A stretch of 64,000 bases of DNA. Origin: Saururus chinensis. Taxonomy: Eukaryota > Streptophyta > Magnoliopsida > Piperales > Saururaceae. Shown one piece after another: positions 13,380 to 25,750 of the stretch (the stretch's first letter is position 1; each line of letters starts with the position of its first letter). The DNA is taken from positions 21,883,014 to 21,947,013 of the forward strand of contig CP141144.1 in NCBI GenBank assembly GCA_035235625.1, given 5' to 3'. Below the pieces are notes generated by a model. It was not told the DNA's origin, did not search any database, and saw only the letters and a list, made by a program, of their open reading frames with translations. The position numbers and the translations under genes were made by a program.

Positions 13380-13952
13380 ATAGAGAGAGGAGAGAGAAAG
13401 ATAGAGGAAAGAGAGAGAGAAGGAAGAGAGGGAAGAGGAGAGAGAGGGAGGAGAGAGGGAAGAGGAGAGAGAGGGTAGAGAGAGGGAGGAGAGGAGAAAG
13501 GGTAGAGAGAGGGGGGGGGAGGAGAGAAAGAGGGTAGAGAGAGACAGGGAGGAGAGAGGATAGAGAGATGAGAGAGGGAGGGAGGAGAGAGAGGGTAGTG
13601 AGAGACAAGGCAGAGAAAGGGTAGAGAGAGACAAGGAGGAAAGAGGGTAGAGAGACAAGGCGGAGAGAGAGTAGAGAGAGAGGGAGGAGGACGAAAGAGA
13701 GGAGAGAGAAAGGAGGAGGAGAGAACGAGAGGGGAGAGGGTAGAGAGAGGGAGGAGATAGGAGAGAGAAGGGTGAGATAGAGAGAGGGGAGAGGGGAGAG
13801 AGAGGGAAGAGGAGGGAGGAGAGAGGGGAGAGAGAGGGAAGAGGAGGGAGGAGAGAGGGGAGAGAGAGGGAGGAGAGAGAGGGAAGAGGAGAGAGGGGAG
13901 AGAGAGGAGAGGAGAGAGAGAGATGGTAGAGAGAGGGAGGAGAGAGAAGCAT
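13380..13952 (+). repeat. Polypurine (GAGAG/GGGA) tract
   Basis: About 570 bases are nearly pure purine on the + strand (GAGAGAGGGAGGAG-type units). Open frames of about 220 codons exist here on the minus strand, but they are low-complexity Ser/Leu/Pro products of the repeat. The tract is part of the CACTA-like element. Confidence 0.9.
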
Positions 13953-14216
13953 CATTTACAAGTGCTATCAGCGACACTCTTTTTCTAGCATCACTAATAG
14001 CCTTTAGGATTCTTTTAAAAGACTAAGGCTATTAGCGATGCTCCTATGGACTGTCGATAATAGCCTAAATATTTGCAACGCTCCCATTAGAGCGTTGCTA
14101 ATAGCCATATTAAAAAAAACTACAACCATTAGTGATGCGCATGTTGAGCTAATAACTTAATTAATGTTATTAGCGACGCTTTCGCTAATAACTGAAATTT
14201 AATTATAAAAAATATT

Positions 14217-15385
14217 TTCTCCTCTCTCTCTCCTCTCTCTCTCTTCTCTCTCTCCTCTCCCTCTCTTCACTCTCTCATCTCTCCTCTCCCTCTCCTCTCT
14301 CCCTCTCACCCCTCTCTTCCTCTCACTCTCTCTCCCCTCTCCTGCTCTCTCCTCAGTCTCTCCCTCTTCTCTCTCTCTCTTCTTTCTCTCTCTCCTCACC
14401 CTCTCTCTTCTCTCCCTCTTCCATCTCTCTCCTCCTCTCTTCTCTCTCCGCCTTCTAGCTCCCTGTACTCTCTATTTCTGATCTCTCTCCTCCACGTGCG
14501 TCACCGTCGCTAATATATTTCTTTTATTTATTTTTTAAAATATAATATTTAATAAAAAATATTAAAAAATTTAAATTAAATTCCTCCCTCCCTCTATACT
14601 TTCTCTCTTATCTCTCTCTCCTCACTCTCTCTCTCTTCTCCCCCTCTTCCCTCCTCCCTCTCTCTCATCCTCTCTTCTCTCTCCCCTTTCTAGCTCTCTA
14701 TCCTCTCTCTCTTTCTGATCTCTCTCTTCCATGTGCATCGCCGTGAGCTCTAGCTCTATGGATAAGAGGGGAGAGATTAGTAGAAATTAATTTTTATTTT
14801 AAAAAAAATTAAATTTTTTATTTTTAAAATAATAACTAAAAATTTAAGTAAATATATTAGTGATACTTGGATATAAGTGTTGGTAGTACAATATATATTA
14901 GCAACATATAAAAATAAATGTTGCTATTACATAGTGTATTAGTGGCTTATATTACTATACGTTGCTAATATATATTTTATTTTTAATTATTTTTAAAATA
15001 TAATATTTAATAAAAAAATTAAAAAATTTAAATTAAATTCCTCCCTCTCTCTATACTTTCTCTCTCTCTCTCCTCACTCTCTCTCTCTCCTCTCTTCTCT
15101 CTCCTCCCTCTCTCTCTTAACTCTCTATCTCTTCTCTCACACCTCTCTCTCTACCCTCTCTCCCCACTTTCTCTCTCTTCTCTCTCACTCCTCACCCCTC
15201 TTCTCTTTCCTCCCTCTCTTCTCTCTTCTCTCTCACTACTCACCCCCTCTCATCTCTCTCTACTCTCTCCTCTCTCTCCCCTCACCCTCTCTCTTCTCTC
15301 CTCATCCTCTTTCTACACTCTCTCTCCTCCTCTCTTTTCTCCCTCCCTCATCTTTCTTGCTCTCTTCACTCTCTCTCTTTTATTA
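14217..15385 (+). repeat. Polypyrimidine (CTCTCTC) tracts interrupted by AT-rich spacers
   Basis: Three long CT-rich tracts (about 14217-14490, 14580-14730 and 15040-15380) are separated by AT-rich spacers containing short TTAATATTA-like and gene-free sequence. They are the inverse of the purine tract at 13380-13952, so the two sides could pair. They belong to the CACTA-like element. Confidence 0.85.
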
Positions 15386-16107
15386 TAAATTGTATTTTAA
15401 AATTAATAAAAAATTTAAGAAATAAAATATATTATATATAAATAGTGAAAGTTTAATTTATTATTAACATTACCTTTTATTTAAAATTTATTCTTTGTAT
15501 GTACAAATAGTAAATATTAAATAAAATATATTATTTTTAAGAAGTTTATTTTAACTTTTTAATATTTATTTATTAAATAAAATTAATTAATAAAACTAAT
15601 AGCAACGCTTGTGATCAACCGTCGCTACTATTGATGCTATTTGCGACACTTGATTCAAAGCATCGCTAATAATTGTAATTTTTTAATTTTAAATTCATTA
15701 CTATTAATGACGGTTGTTTTAAGTGTAGCTAACCGCATAACTATTAGCGATGTTTCCTAACAAGCGTCGCTAATAGTGTTACTATTAGCGACGCTTTCTA
15801 AAAAGTGTCGCTAATAGTAATGGATTTTTTTTAAAATAAATATCTTTTAGTGACGCTTGTTTTATACGTCGCTAATTGTGATATAATTAGCGATGCTTAT
15901 TATAAAGCATCGCTAATAAGTCCAGTATTAGAGACGTTTTATATTAAGCGTCGCTAATATATCACTATTAGCGATGCTTAATAATAAGCGTCGCTAATAT
16001 GTATTTTTTTATGACACTTAATTATGCATCTCAAGTAGTAGTTTTTAGCAACACATTTATTTGCATTGCTAATAAAAGCGTCGCTAATGATACATTTTGT
16101 TGTGGTG

Positions 16108-16800
16108 AATTTGTCCCTTGATCAACAACTCAAGGACTTCTCATTGAAGCTCCTCATGCCCCTTGGGACTCATCCTGTAATGAGGATAATTAGAGAGTGT
16201 AGATCTGAGCATAAGGTCAATTTGATGTTGGATGTCTCTAAGGGGTAGCAATCCATTGGGTAGGGATTCACAAAAAATATCTTGATACTCATGGACCAAA
16301 GGTTTAACTTCTTCAGGAATATCCACACCTTCATTATCCTCCTTAGAAATCTAAACATAAACAACATCATCTCTTTACAATTCCTAAAACAAAATTCCCC
16401 TAAACAAAAGTGTAACCTCTTTGTTGTTTTAGGGTTTAACCACCTCATCCTTATGTTAAACAAGAACAATTTTTTTGCTATTTAGAACAAAGTTATATGT
16501 GTTCTTATAGACATCATGCATCACACATCGATCATATCGCCAACGACACCCTAGTAACAAATGACAAACATCCATAGTAACAACATTTCATCATATCTTA
16601 TCCTTATATGTAGAACTAATAGAGAAAGAGACTAAACAACACTTAGAGACTTGCACCTCACTTCCTTTCTTCAACCAAGAAAGTGTGTATGGATGAAAAT
16701 GAAGTGTAGTTCTCAATTGAGGCTTTTAAACAGTTTTTTCAGCCGCCACATTATCACAACTTCCCAAATTAATCAAAAGATGACAAACCTTACTCCTAAT
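16108..16800 (-). pseudogene. Ty3/gypsy protease and start of reverse transcriptase (decayed)
   Basis: Minus-strand reading from 16800 leftward gives KVCHLLINLGSCDNVAA (protease active-site region, where the family has IIDxGSxxNV; the catalytic Asp is replaced by Asn) and then CHLLLG.RW. It continues with IPEEVKPLVHEYQDIF, LPNGLLPLRDIQHQIDL and NYPHYRMSPKGHEELQ, the conserved N-terminal part of plant gypsy reverse transcriptase. Stops occur in the protease part and after HEELQ. The reading ends at LLIKGQI where the CACTA terminus begins at 16107. At 16800 it is cut by an LTR insertion with target duplication CTAAT and resumes as gag at 31235. Confidence 0.85.
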
Positions 16801-19800
16801 TGTAAGATCTATAACCTTAACCCGGTTTAATTTTGATGTAATTATATGTTACTCTATGCTTTTGTTTTAATTTGGTTTGACTTGATTTTGGGGTTAAGGT
16901 TGATAATGATGGTTTTAATAAGGTTTTCTCTCATTTTATAAGTTTCTATACTAAACTCAATTTATCCTATTTTTAGGGAATTTTTTGGATTTTATGGGAT
17001 TTTTTCATAAATTTAGGGTGCACCATGGGCCCCACATCCACATTTGGACGGTGAGGGTCCCACAAGACCTTAAACTTCACTTATTTCATGTAAATGAGTT
17101 TCATGATTTTTAATTTCATTTTTAGCCTTAAAATGAACAAAATCACCCATTTAGGGGACTAAATTTAGTTTATAGCCCAACATTTAGTATTTACACCCTA
17201 ATGATTTACTATAAAGCATGTTCTTTTTGTTGATTTTCTTTTTATTTAGCTTAGGAATGACTAGATCTATCATGTCTTAAGCTTGTATGTTGATTTTATG
17301 AGGTCTGTAAGTGATTTTAGGATTTTCTTATTAATTTTGGGTATTTTCAGTTTGTCGGTCATAAGGTCGAAGACAAACTAATTTTTGACTGTTAAGGGTA
17401 TTTAAATGGCCCAACAGGCATTCAAACGGCCTACCATTTGAATGTCTTGTTTGGCCGATTGAACGCCTATTTAACCGATTGAATGACCAAATGACAGATT
17501 TTGCCTTCCTGTATACTTTGTCTATTTCTTGTTCCTCTTCTATAAATCTCATTTCTAATGTTTAGAATGTGTTATTTTTAACTATAAATGCTACTGTGGG
17601 TACATGAATACTATGTTGAAAGCTATGATGTAGTTCAAGCTTGATTTAGGTTATATATTGTTGGATTTTAGCATTATATTCATTGTGTCCTAAATTCATT
17701 ATTGATGTTTCTCCATTATTTATTGATGATTCCAGTAATGTTTAACTATGAGGATGTGCATGTATGCTTGCACATGTTGTGCTAATTATGGGTGAACCAT
17801 GTTTTCATGTTCTAGCTTAAGTATAGTGTTGACTATCCTTGCCTAGGTTTAAAATGATGTTATACTTGTCTTAAATTTGTATTTTGAGGTTTTTACCATA
17901 TTTTATTTATGATAAAATCATGAATGCATGTGTATAGTATAGATGATGGTTTGTTCATGTTGTACATGTCTTTGCTTACACTTGAACACTACCATTATGT
18001 ACACATTCGTGAAGGTATTTGTGGTGATTAATTGACACAAATGGGCTAGGAATGATGTATATGTGGACTAATTTGAACATATTTCTTGTATATGGACTAA
18101 TGTAGCATTGCTCTTGTATGTACCAAGTTGCATGTATCATGAAAAAGATTTATGAATGAGATTAATCATGATTAGCTGAGTGAGATCGATTGGATGCAAG
18201 TGGATGCTATTGGTTTTTGGATTAATTGATCAAAGGCATATTGAATTGGTTTGGGTCTGAAAGGACATGATTTCGTTTTGTGTTCCTTTGGGAACTTGGT
18301 ACCTCCTCGGATTGAGATGAGTTAATTGCGGTTGAGTTTATTTGTTGAGAATCTAATATAGTAAGTCTGTTTACACTAGCTACCATTGTCGCACCCCGGG
18401 ATTTTGGAAGCATATAAAATTTTCTTTTCATAAAGATATCGGAGTTTACCCAGGCCTGCGACGGGAGCCGCTCGCCTTATGCAATAATATAATAATAATT
18501 TCACAGGAACCATGGTCCGTGTAGAAACACACAAGAAAATAATAATAAGAAATTCTTAGTCGTTTCGGTGCGGTTGAAATCTTTGAAATCACATCAATAA
18601 AACTTTGGAATAGGCCCTTCTACCCGCACACTAAGCTTCGTCGAGTCCTGCAAAGTCTGGGGGGTGGTGAGTATTTTAAAATACTCAGTAGGGGAGTTTA
18701 TACTATCAGGCATGAATAAACACATGACAGTTTCACTATATATATCATATATAATATGTTTCATGAAAACAAGGTGTGTCTCTCACCCAAAACCACACCT
18801 AGAGTTTCTTCCTACGTATCAAAGATGCTACTATTGTTTGCAAGCTCTCACAGCTCACTACAAATGTCCCAGACATATATATTAATAAGAATTTGCTGCG
18901 GGTACAAAGCAGCAACCTCTTACTCCTCCACATATCGTCTCAAAATATTTCGTATTTGTGGATAGAAGAGCCACCCATACTAATGGGGCGCCGGGATCTA
19001 GAGAGTAGAGAGTCTTCCTATGGTACTCTCTACCCTAGTGCGTATCCTTGATAGTTGCCCTTCGTTATGGGTGAATCAGGGGTCTTGCCCTTCGTTAGGG
19101 GCTCACCAAGCTAAAATAGGTACCGTGCATCCTATTTCGAACCGGATTAATTGTGTCCTCATCTAGTCAACAGAGCTCTATCGGGGCACCTAACAATAGC
19201 TCCAGACAACCAAAACACTCATGAGTCTCAGACTCATAGTCTTGAGTCCCAGACTCATAATCTTTAGTCCTAGACTCAAATAAAATATCCTATAGTTCCC
19301 AGACTCCAAAAAGTCGTTGTTTTATTTTAAAACATTCTATCCCAATGTTTATCCTTTTAAAAATCCTAGCTCCGCCTCTACAAGACATGAGAGCGTCACT
19401 ATCAACTACAAAGGCAAGGTTGGTCGCTCATTCTAATGAGATAGTTACCCATTCTTTGTTTTGCCTTAGTGACTCGATCACCATGCTTATACGTCTTTTC
19501 AAATACAATCTTGAGTATCCTCCTTTCAACAAGGGCAAGTCCTCTAAAACAGTCTTTCAAATATACTGTATTCATTCGCAATGAAAACAGTGGTGAAGCT
19601 AGTTTGTCACTATCTCACACGTTCCACCATGTATAATTTATATCAAAATCCACAGATAAACATTCAATCAAACTATTATATATGATGAAATCATAATGCA
19701 TGTAGTATAAAACATATCCTCTTCTAGCGGCAAATCATTCGACTAATCAAATATACATAATAGCATTATAAATATACGATATATAAATTATATTCTATCT

Positions 19801-20174
19801 CAATGATTAACCATTCAACAGATCGGATATATGTGCAGAAATCATAAATCATAACTTGAAAGTAATCTTTAATGCATAGCATGCGAAATCATATAAATAA
19901 TAAGTTAAAAACACAACCAAATATTATAATCATGCCATAAGAAAGGATAAAAGCCCCTCCTTGCTTTTTGTGCGAGTTCGAAATCGATAAATCGGACACC
20001 ACGAAATTGGATGTCAACTTCTAGGGTCTTGGAGGTCTCCAACAAAGAAAATAACCCCACCACAATGTCCATCAAGCTCGATTTAGGTAAGAACGCCTCT
20101 TCAATGGAAGAAAATGGACTCCAAATGACTCCATAAACTCTTTTTCCGTGCACGTAGGTTGTGGGCAGATTCTA

Positions 20175-21069
20175 CTACTGCAGCCCCTCTAGGCCAGCAT
20201 TCTTAGGCTTAGCTCCAATCAATTTATGTGACACTTTGGTCCAATGCAAGAGATGGGCATTAGGCTTATTGCAGGTGGGGCTTTCACGCTTTTGCCCACT
20301 CATTTGGGGCATATCTAGGACATCTATCACAAAAAGTATGTGTTATGCATATGCAGCTTTCATGCCTCTACATTTTGTAGTATTGTGCTCTACATTGGTA
20401 TCCCTGTTCTGCCTCTTAATTGGTGTCTCCTTGTATCCAAAGGTAACAAAAATTCTTTCCCTTCTTATTTTATATGTTAGAAATGACTACACAACATAAA
20501 TTTCATGGATCATTGTATTGCAGGTTTCAAGTCCCTGGTTTCTTGTTTACTTGGGAACATATCTTTCTTATATGGGTCAACATTTATGGGATGTGCTTCT
20601 AAGTGGTGGATCCTTTCGGCAATGGTGGAATGAGGAAAGAATGTGGATGATGATGGCAATTTCATCCTACTTATTTGCATTCTTGAATTTCATTTTAAAG
20701 CTAGTTGGTATTACACAAATTGATTTTGAGGTTACAAATAAAGCAACAGATAAGGATCAAATTGAGACACACACAAAAGGTATATTTGATTTCCAAGGCA
20801 CGAGTTTTCTAATAATTCCTATTATTACAGTGACCATCATCAATGCTGAATGCTTTGTTGGAGGTGTTTGGAGAATGCTCAAAGAAGGCAGTTATGATTT
20901 GAGGCTTGGGCAATTAATGGTCTCAAGTCTTATACTAATATTCAGCATGCCTTTGCTTGAAGGGATTCTAGTTCGGAAAGACAAGGGTAGAGTTCCTGCA
21001 TCATTAAGCCTCGTCTCTATGATACTATCTGTAATAGTTCTCTCATTAGGATATGTAGTCTCCACGTGA
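20175..21069 (+). pseudogene. Truncated duplicate of the Csl gene: part of exon 7, intron 7, exon 8
   Basis: 20175-20442 corresponds to exon 7 of the full Csl gene from its 27th codon (YCSPSRPAFLGLAPINL). 20443-20523 is the 81-bp intron, with intact GT and AG. 20524-21069 is the complete last exon with stop TGA. It keeps the QCKRW motif and the six C-terminal membrane helices, but lacks the N-terminal helices, the DDGGS and DCD sugar-nucleotide sites and the VVED motif, so it cannot be a working glycosyltransferase. Exon 8 differs from the source copy by about 23 of 546 bases and 12 of 181 residues, with no stop or frameshift. A frame open from 20161 fuses a few LTR codons to it. The retained intron shows DNA-level rather than mRNA-mediated copying. 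Confidence 0.85.
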
Positions 21070-22510
21070 TACACAATTGGTAATTTGTTTGATATAAAAT
21101 GTTCCAAGTTAATCAGCAATTTAATTTGCTTGATTTTGATATTAGCTACTGTCAATCTTTTTTTATTATGTTATTACCTATGTTTAACAAATGCAACACA
21201 AACCCAATCCATTCATCCTAAAAGGAAATTTATTTATGTTGATTGCAATTGAGTCTCCTCCAATTGGGAAAAGGCTCTATTTCATTATTAAGATTACAAT
21301 TTAGTCTCCTACACATAATTCAAGTATGCAAAATGCTACATCTAAAATATGTTTTCAAAAATTTTAAATGACCTATACAATATTTAGGTTCCCCTTTTCT
21401 ATTTTCATGAGCACTATTTATCAACCCATCTCAACAATATGGATGAAGTTTTCATGTTTACCATTGAACTCAAGTGGAAAGCTGTCATCTTAGCCCTCAA
21501 TTCATAATGTAGTGTTCCTCAAGGAGATTAGTCAGACCTATACTTTTTGTGTTCTTTTGTATATAAAAACATTGATTAGGACAATAAAATTGATAAATTC
21601 TTTTTAGCAATTCTTCTTTTTCTTCTTCAGGTTCTTTCTCCATGTATTTCCTTCTGTGTGGTGTGGTGTGGTGTGATGTGGTACTCACAAAATTTCTCTT
21701 CTAATTGATAAAGTGAATGTGAATCAAAACTCTTACATTTTCATGAATTTTATCTCAATTTTGTTCAAAAGCGATGATGGAAGCAATAAGATAGTTCTCT
21801 TTTTTTCCTCTAAAACATTTCTTTCTCCACTCTCCTAATTCATCATTATATAGTCCTTATATAGCTCTCTAAGTCAGATACGGTATTATAGTTACACTAG
21901 GAAAAAAATTGATTCTGTATTGATTTGAAAAAAACTTCTGTGTTATTACCCGATTGATCATTCTATAGGGTGATCGATCAATCCATCTCCTATTTACAAA
22001 TCCTAATGCATCTTATCGATTATTTAAACAGTGTGATTGATCATTCACTATTTTGTACCTGATAAATTTGACTCTAACCAATCTTTCCCCCGAAAGATTG
22101 ATCATTTAGTCGTCTATCAAAAATTCAAACCTGAGTGATCTCATGTTGAAGGACAATTGATCGCTTTTGAACAATCTTGTGTCTTTTTCTCCTATTCTCA
22201 TTCCAATACTCAAACAAAGGTATTTTTTATAAAAATAACCTAAGTATTTGTGTATGTGCGGGTGTGATATTTACCTTTATGTCCTTCAAACTCAACATTT
22301 TAATTAGGGGCTTTTTGAATGTGGATGGTTTTAGGAATGGAAGTAAATTTTTTTTTGAATTAATTTAATTAATTCAGTATTGAATCATAATTAAGGCTGG
22401 AAATATAATTGTTTTGAATAAATGTGGATCAAATTTTCAACCCATTTGTATAAAACTGTAAACTAAGATAACTCTATCCTCCAAACTCGGATATGCACAT
22501 TCTTGGTATT
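20175..22510 (+). repeat. Segmental duplicate of 41569-43866
   Basis: Similarity to 41569-43866 begins abruptly at CTACTGCAGC inside Csl exon 7. It continues through the last exon and about 1.4 kb of 3' flank, and stops after the shared GCACATTCTTnGTATT. Small indels make the lengths 2336 and 2298 bp. The final 700 bp of the duplicated segment (from about 21800) resembles Copia LTR sequence at 10850-11250, so a retroelement fragment was already downstream of the gene when it was copied. Confidence 0.85.
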
Positions 22511-23639
22511 CTTTTATTAAAGGCAGGAAATCATACCGAAAATTCCCGGTCGTTACAACCATGTGCTCTAGGTTTCTATTGCATAAATTAGACTCTCCCC
22601 AGCAAAAGATTGTCCTTAGAAAGCACACTGCTCTAGGTTTCCTTTGTCGGGATCATATGTTCTCGGCTAGGTCTGTCCTTAGTGAGTGGACTGCTCTAGT
22701 TTTTCTTTATGGAATTTGACCTTCCTTTTTGGATTGTCCTTAACGAGCAGAGGGGTAACTCCCTAATGCCCTTGGTTTCCTTGTGGAAATTAGATCGTGT
22801 CCTTAGCGAGCAGAATGATTATTTTTCTCACTTATGAGACATTCACCACCGATGATTTCATATATATGGATTATCCTGCCTAGTTATACATGTTGTGTAG
22901 GGATAATTGAGCTTATGTGACTGTAACACTCATGATTTCATTTTCCTCAAAATTTAAGGAAAAATTTTGCAATATAAATGCTATAAATTGGGAAAAAATC
23001 ACGAATATGAAACCTTTGAAAATAGTTTTATAATTTAAAGCATAACACATCAGTTTTTCCCATCCAAATTGTAACTCATTCGATTAAAAATCGTACGGCC
23101 AAACCAAACATCCACAGGCGCTACTCGAAAGTAAACGTACGAATAAATTGCTATGATTATAGACTTTAAATACAAATCTCTCCCAGGTATCCCAGAGTGT
23201 AAGTCCCATAACAGTTCACAGTCTTATCTAAACGAAAGTTCATAATATATAAACATCTTATTTTTCATCTCACCCAATATATCAGATCGTGGCACAAACA
23301 AAACTCGCAGTGAGTCAAGGATATACCTGAGTCCAAAGGAATCAATCCACCATGAAAATGAGCATCCATCTCCAGGAGCTCTCCATCACAACCTGCAAAA
23401 GCCTCCCAAATAACAAGGCTAAAAAATAGGGTAATGAGTATTTTCATACTCAATAAGAAAATACCCAATAGGGAAGTTCTAAACATTGAACTCAGTAATA
23501 CATAGATGTGTTCATGCAACTCAAACATGAAGCAAACAAGCATATCATAATCATGCTCATGCGCATACAAACATGCCAAACAAACCATCTAATCAAACTT
23601 ACACAAACACCCTTGTACAGGGTCATACAAACTTACTTG

Positions 23640-24045
23640 TACCACCGTACGTTTACTCAAACAACTTACACATACTTGTATGACCTTACTCGTACAATCT
23701 TACACTTACTCAAATGACCTTACTCGTACAGTTATACGCTTACTGATATAACTTACACATACTTGTACGACCTTACTAGTACAATCTTACACAGAATCAT
23801 ACTCTTACAGTCTTACTTAGAAACATACTCTTACAATCGTACTCATACTCACACTCTTACAATTGTGCTTATACGCATACTCTTACAGTCGTACACATAC
23901 TCATACTCTTACAATCATGCTCATACTCATACTCTTACAGTTGTGCTCATACTCATACTCTTATAGTCGTACTCATACGCACACTCTTACAGTCGTGCTC
24001 ATACTCATACTCTTACAGTTGTGCTCATACTCATAATCGTGCATA
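23640..24045 (+). repeat. Short-unit tandem array (CTTACAnTCGTACTCATACT type)
   Basis: Imperfect units of roughly 17-20 bases built from CTCATACTCTTACAGTC-like words are repeated more than fifteen times. Because the unit has few stops, open frames of about 67 codons appear on the + strand; these are not genes. The array lies in the GTGAC-flanked LTR. Confidence 0.85.
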
Positions 24046-25429
24046 TACTATTGATTACTAAAGCTCATTACAACTAATAAGTACCAAAATCAAAAAGGAA
24101 AAGAATGTCATTGGGGCATCACCTTAACCTCCGGGGAGTGATTGACGTCATGGACTTTTCCAAAGGCAAGGCACACCTATGCTTCATGGGGCACAGAATC
24201 AAACAGGTAAGAGCATGTCTATGATACTACTTACCTAAGTGCACAAACATAAACACAAATGCCCACACTTTAGGGGCCATACAATTGCCCACCCTAATGG
24301 GTCTTATAGTGCCATAGAATTGCCCACCATAATGGGTCTTATAGTGCTAGTGCCACTCTTGGGCAAAAATCATACAGTGCCACTTGGGCAGAAATATACA
24401 GTGCCACTCTTGGGAGGAATCATACAATGCCACTCTTAGCAGAAATCATACAACTCTCTCAATAGAGAATCAAACGTTTGGGCTTAATATGACACACAAA
24501 CCAAATTGAAAACATACATTGCTCTCATCAGATGTTCAGTGCTCTATACAGCACATAGACAACATCCCGCAGGATAAACACCATGGCAAGACATGAGAAA
24601 TGCTCAGCCAACTCATTATCAGCTAGCTCAAACATGGAACTTAATCCATCGAACCCTTAGGTCTCAAACTCACAACACTATCATTAGTTGTGCTTATAAT
24701 TCAAGTTTGAATTAAGTAAATTATGTGGTACAATTATGCCACACATGCACTCAAACATATCGTGCTCCACTGATCAAACCAAAGTTGAGCCCGATCTGAA
24801 ACCCTAGTTCGTCAGGGTAACAAACTTCACTTAACCTGCCCATATTATAATCATAATTCATCGTACATCAAATCTTTACAGTCTTACATAATCCGCCATC
24901 CACCTTATGGCCAAAACATCTTACACGTACGTCATCAAACTAAGCTCCTTAGAGCCAAGACCAGTTATCACCCTCTTACTTATACCACACTTATTATGCT
25001 TACTTTTCACTTCATAATTTATATGTTATGTTTGTACAATTATGCACACTTTTACTGTCTGAGAATCCCCCAATGTGCGCTCTGATCGAAAACAATCCAC
25101 TCCAATCCTCGCTCGTCATACTCATATCCTCTGTCATCCGTCATACGCTTACACATCCATATCCAAATCCATACCAAACACTGTCACTTCTTACCATCCA
25201 TAGCCCATACCTCTGCCCACATGCACATACACATATCCATAGCATAGGCAAATAGCCATCATATATACATATGTCTATCACACATACATATAACATACAC
25301 ATACTTTAAGACATACGTAGCTTACAAACATGTTTACTAGCCATCACTAGCGCATACATACATATCCATACTTACTTCAAACATGCACGCTAGCCATCAC
25401 TCGCACATGCCTAAACCATATTCATAGAA

Positions 25430-25750
25430 ACATCCTCGCTAGCCATTACTAGCACATACATACACATACAAAGCTTACCAACAAACATGCTAGCCATCAC
25501 TAGCACATACTCACACATACGAAGCTTACTAACAAACATGCTAGTCATCACTAGCACATACATACACATACGAAGATTGCTAACAAACACGCTAGCCATC
25601 ACTATCACATACTCAATCTGCATATGAAGTTTACCAACAAACATGCTAGCCATCACTAGCACATACCCAATTAACATACGAAGCTTACCAACAAACATGC
25701 TAGCCATCACTAGCACATACTCAATCCACATATGAAGCTTACCAACATAC
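25430..25750 (+). repeat. 51-54 bp tandem repeat within an LTR
   Basis: About six units share AAGCTTACCAACAAACATG followed by CTAGCCATCACTAGCAC. Spacing is 51 or 54 bp, multiples of three, so the minus strand stays open for 114 codons with an 18-residue period. The same unit occurs in reverse orientation at about 47090-47330. It is an LTR minisatellite, not a CRISPR array: the whole unit is repeated with no unique spacers. Confidence 0.85.

Larger units (their letters stand above)
13376..16107. mobile_element. CACTA (En/Spm-like) end region with subterminal repeats
   Basis: The right terminus at 16107 reads, on the minus strand, CACCACAACAAAATG. It is homologous over about 30 bases to the CACTA terminus at 28250 (CACTACAACAGAATTG). 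Inside it, the word TTAGCGACGCTT and its complement are repeated many times in both orientations (13970-14170 and 15600-16090), as expected of subterminal binding repeats. The terminus abuts the gypsy reverse transcriptase reading exactly. No transposase is seen, and the opposite terminus is missing, apparently cut by the LTR to the left. Between the repeat clusters lie very long purine and pyrimidine tracts. Confidence 0.7.
18387..22557 (+). mobile_element. LTR with target duplication ACCAT carrying a captured Csl gene fragment
   Basis: The element begins TGTCGCACCCCGGG and ends CGGTCGTTACA. The 5-bp repeat ACCAT flanks it at 18382-18386 and 22558-22562. The related LTR at 1548-4685 shows the unoccupied site near 2445-2465. 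LTR sequence proper is 18387-20174 and 22511-22557 (about 1.84 kb). The intervening 20175-22510 is a near copy of the 3' end of the Csl gene. Short open frames in 18222-20153 have no domain resemblance and are LTR sequence. No gag or pol is present, so this is a solo LTR with foreign DNA inside. Confidence 0.8.

Noticed and set aside
13296-13977. Minus-strand frames of 219 and 221 codons
   Set aside because: They are Ser/Leu/Pro products of a GA-rich simple repeat, open in two frames at once, with no domain.
20161-20174. GTG/ATG-like start giving a 112-codon protein from the truncated Csl copy
   Set aside because: These codons are LTR sequence fused to the captured exon; there is no promoter or family N-terminus, and the frame reads into an intron.
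25430-25750. Regular direct repeats resembling a CRISPR array
   Set aside because: Whole units are repeated without unique spacers, in a plant LTR with a related inverted copy elsewhere.
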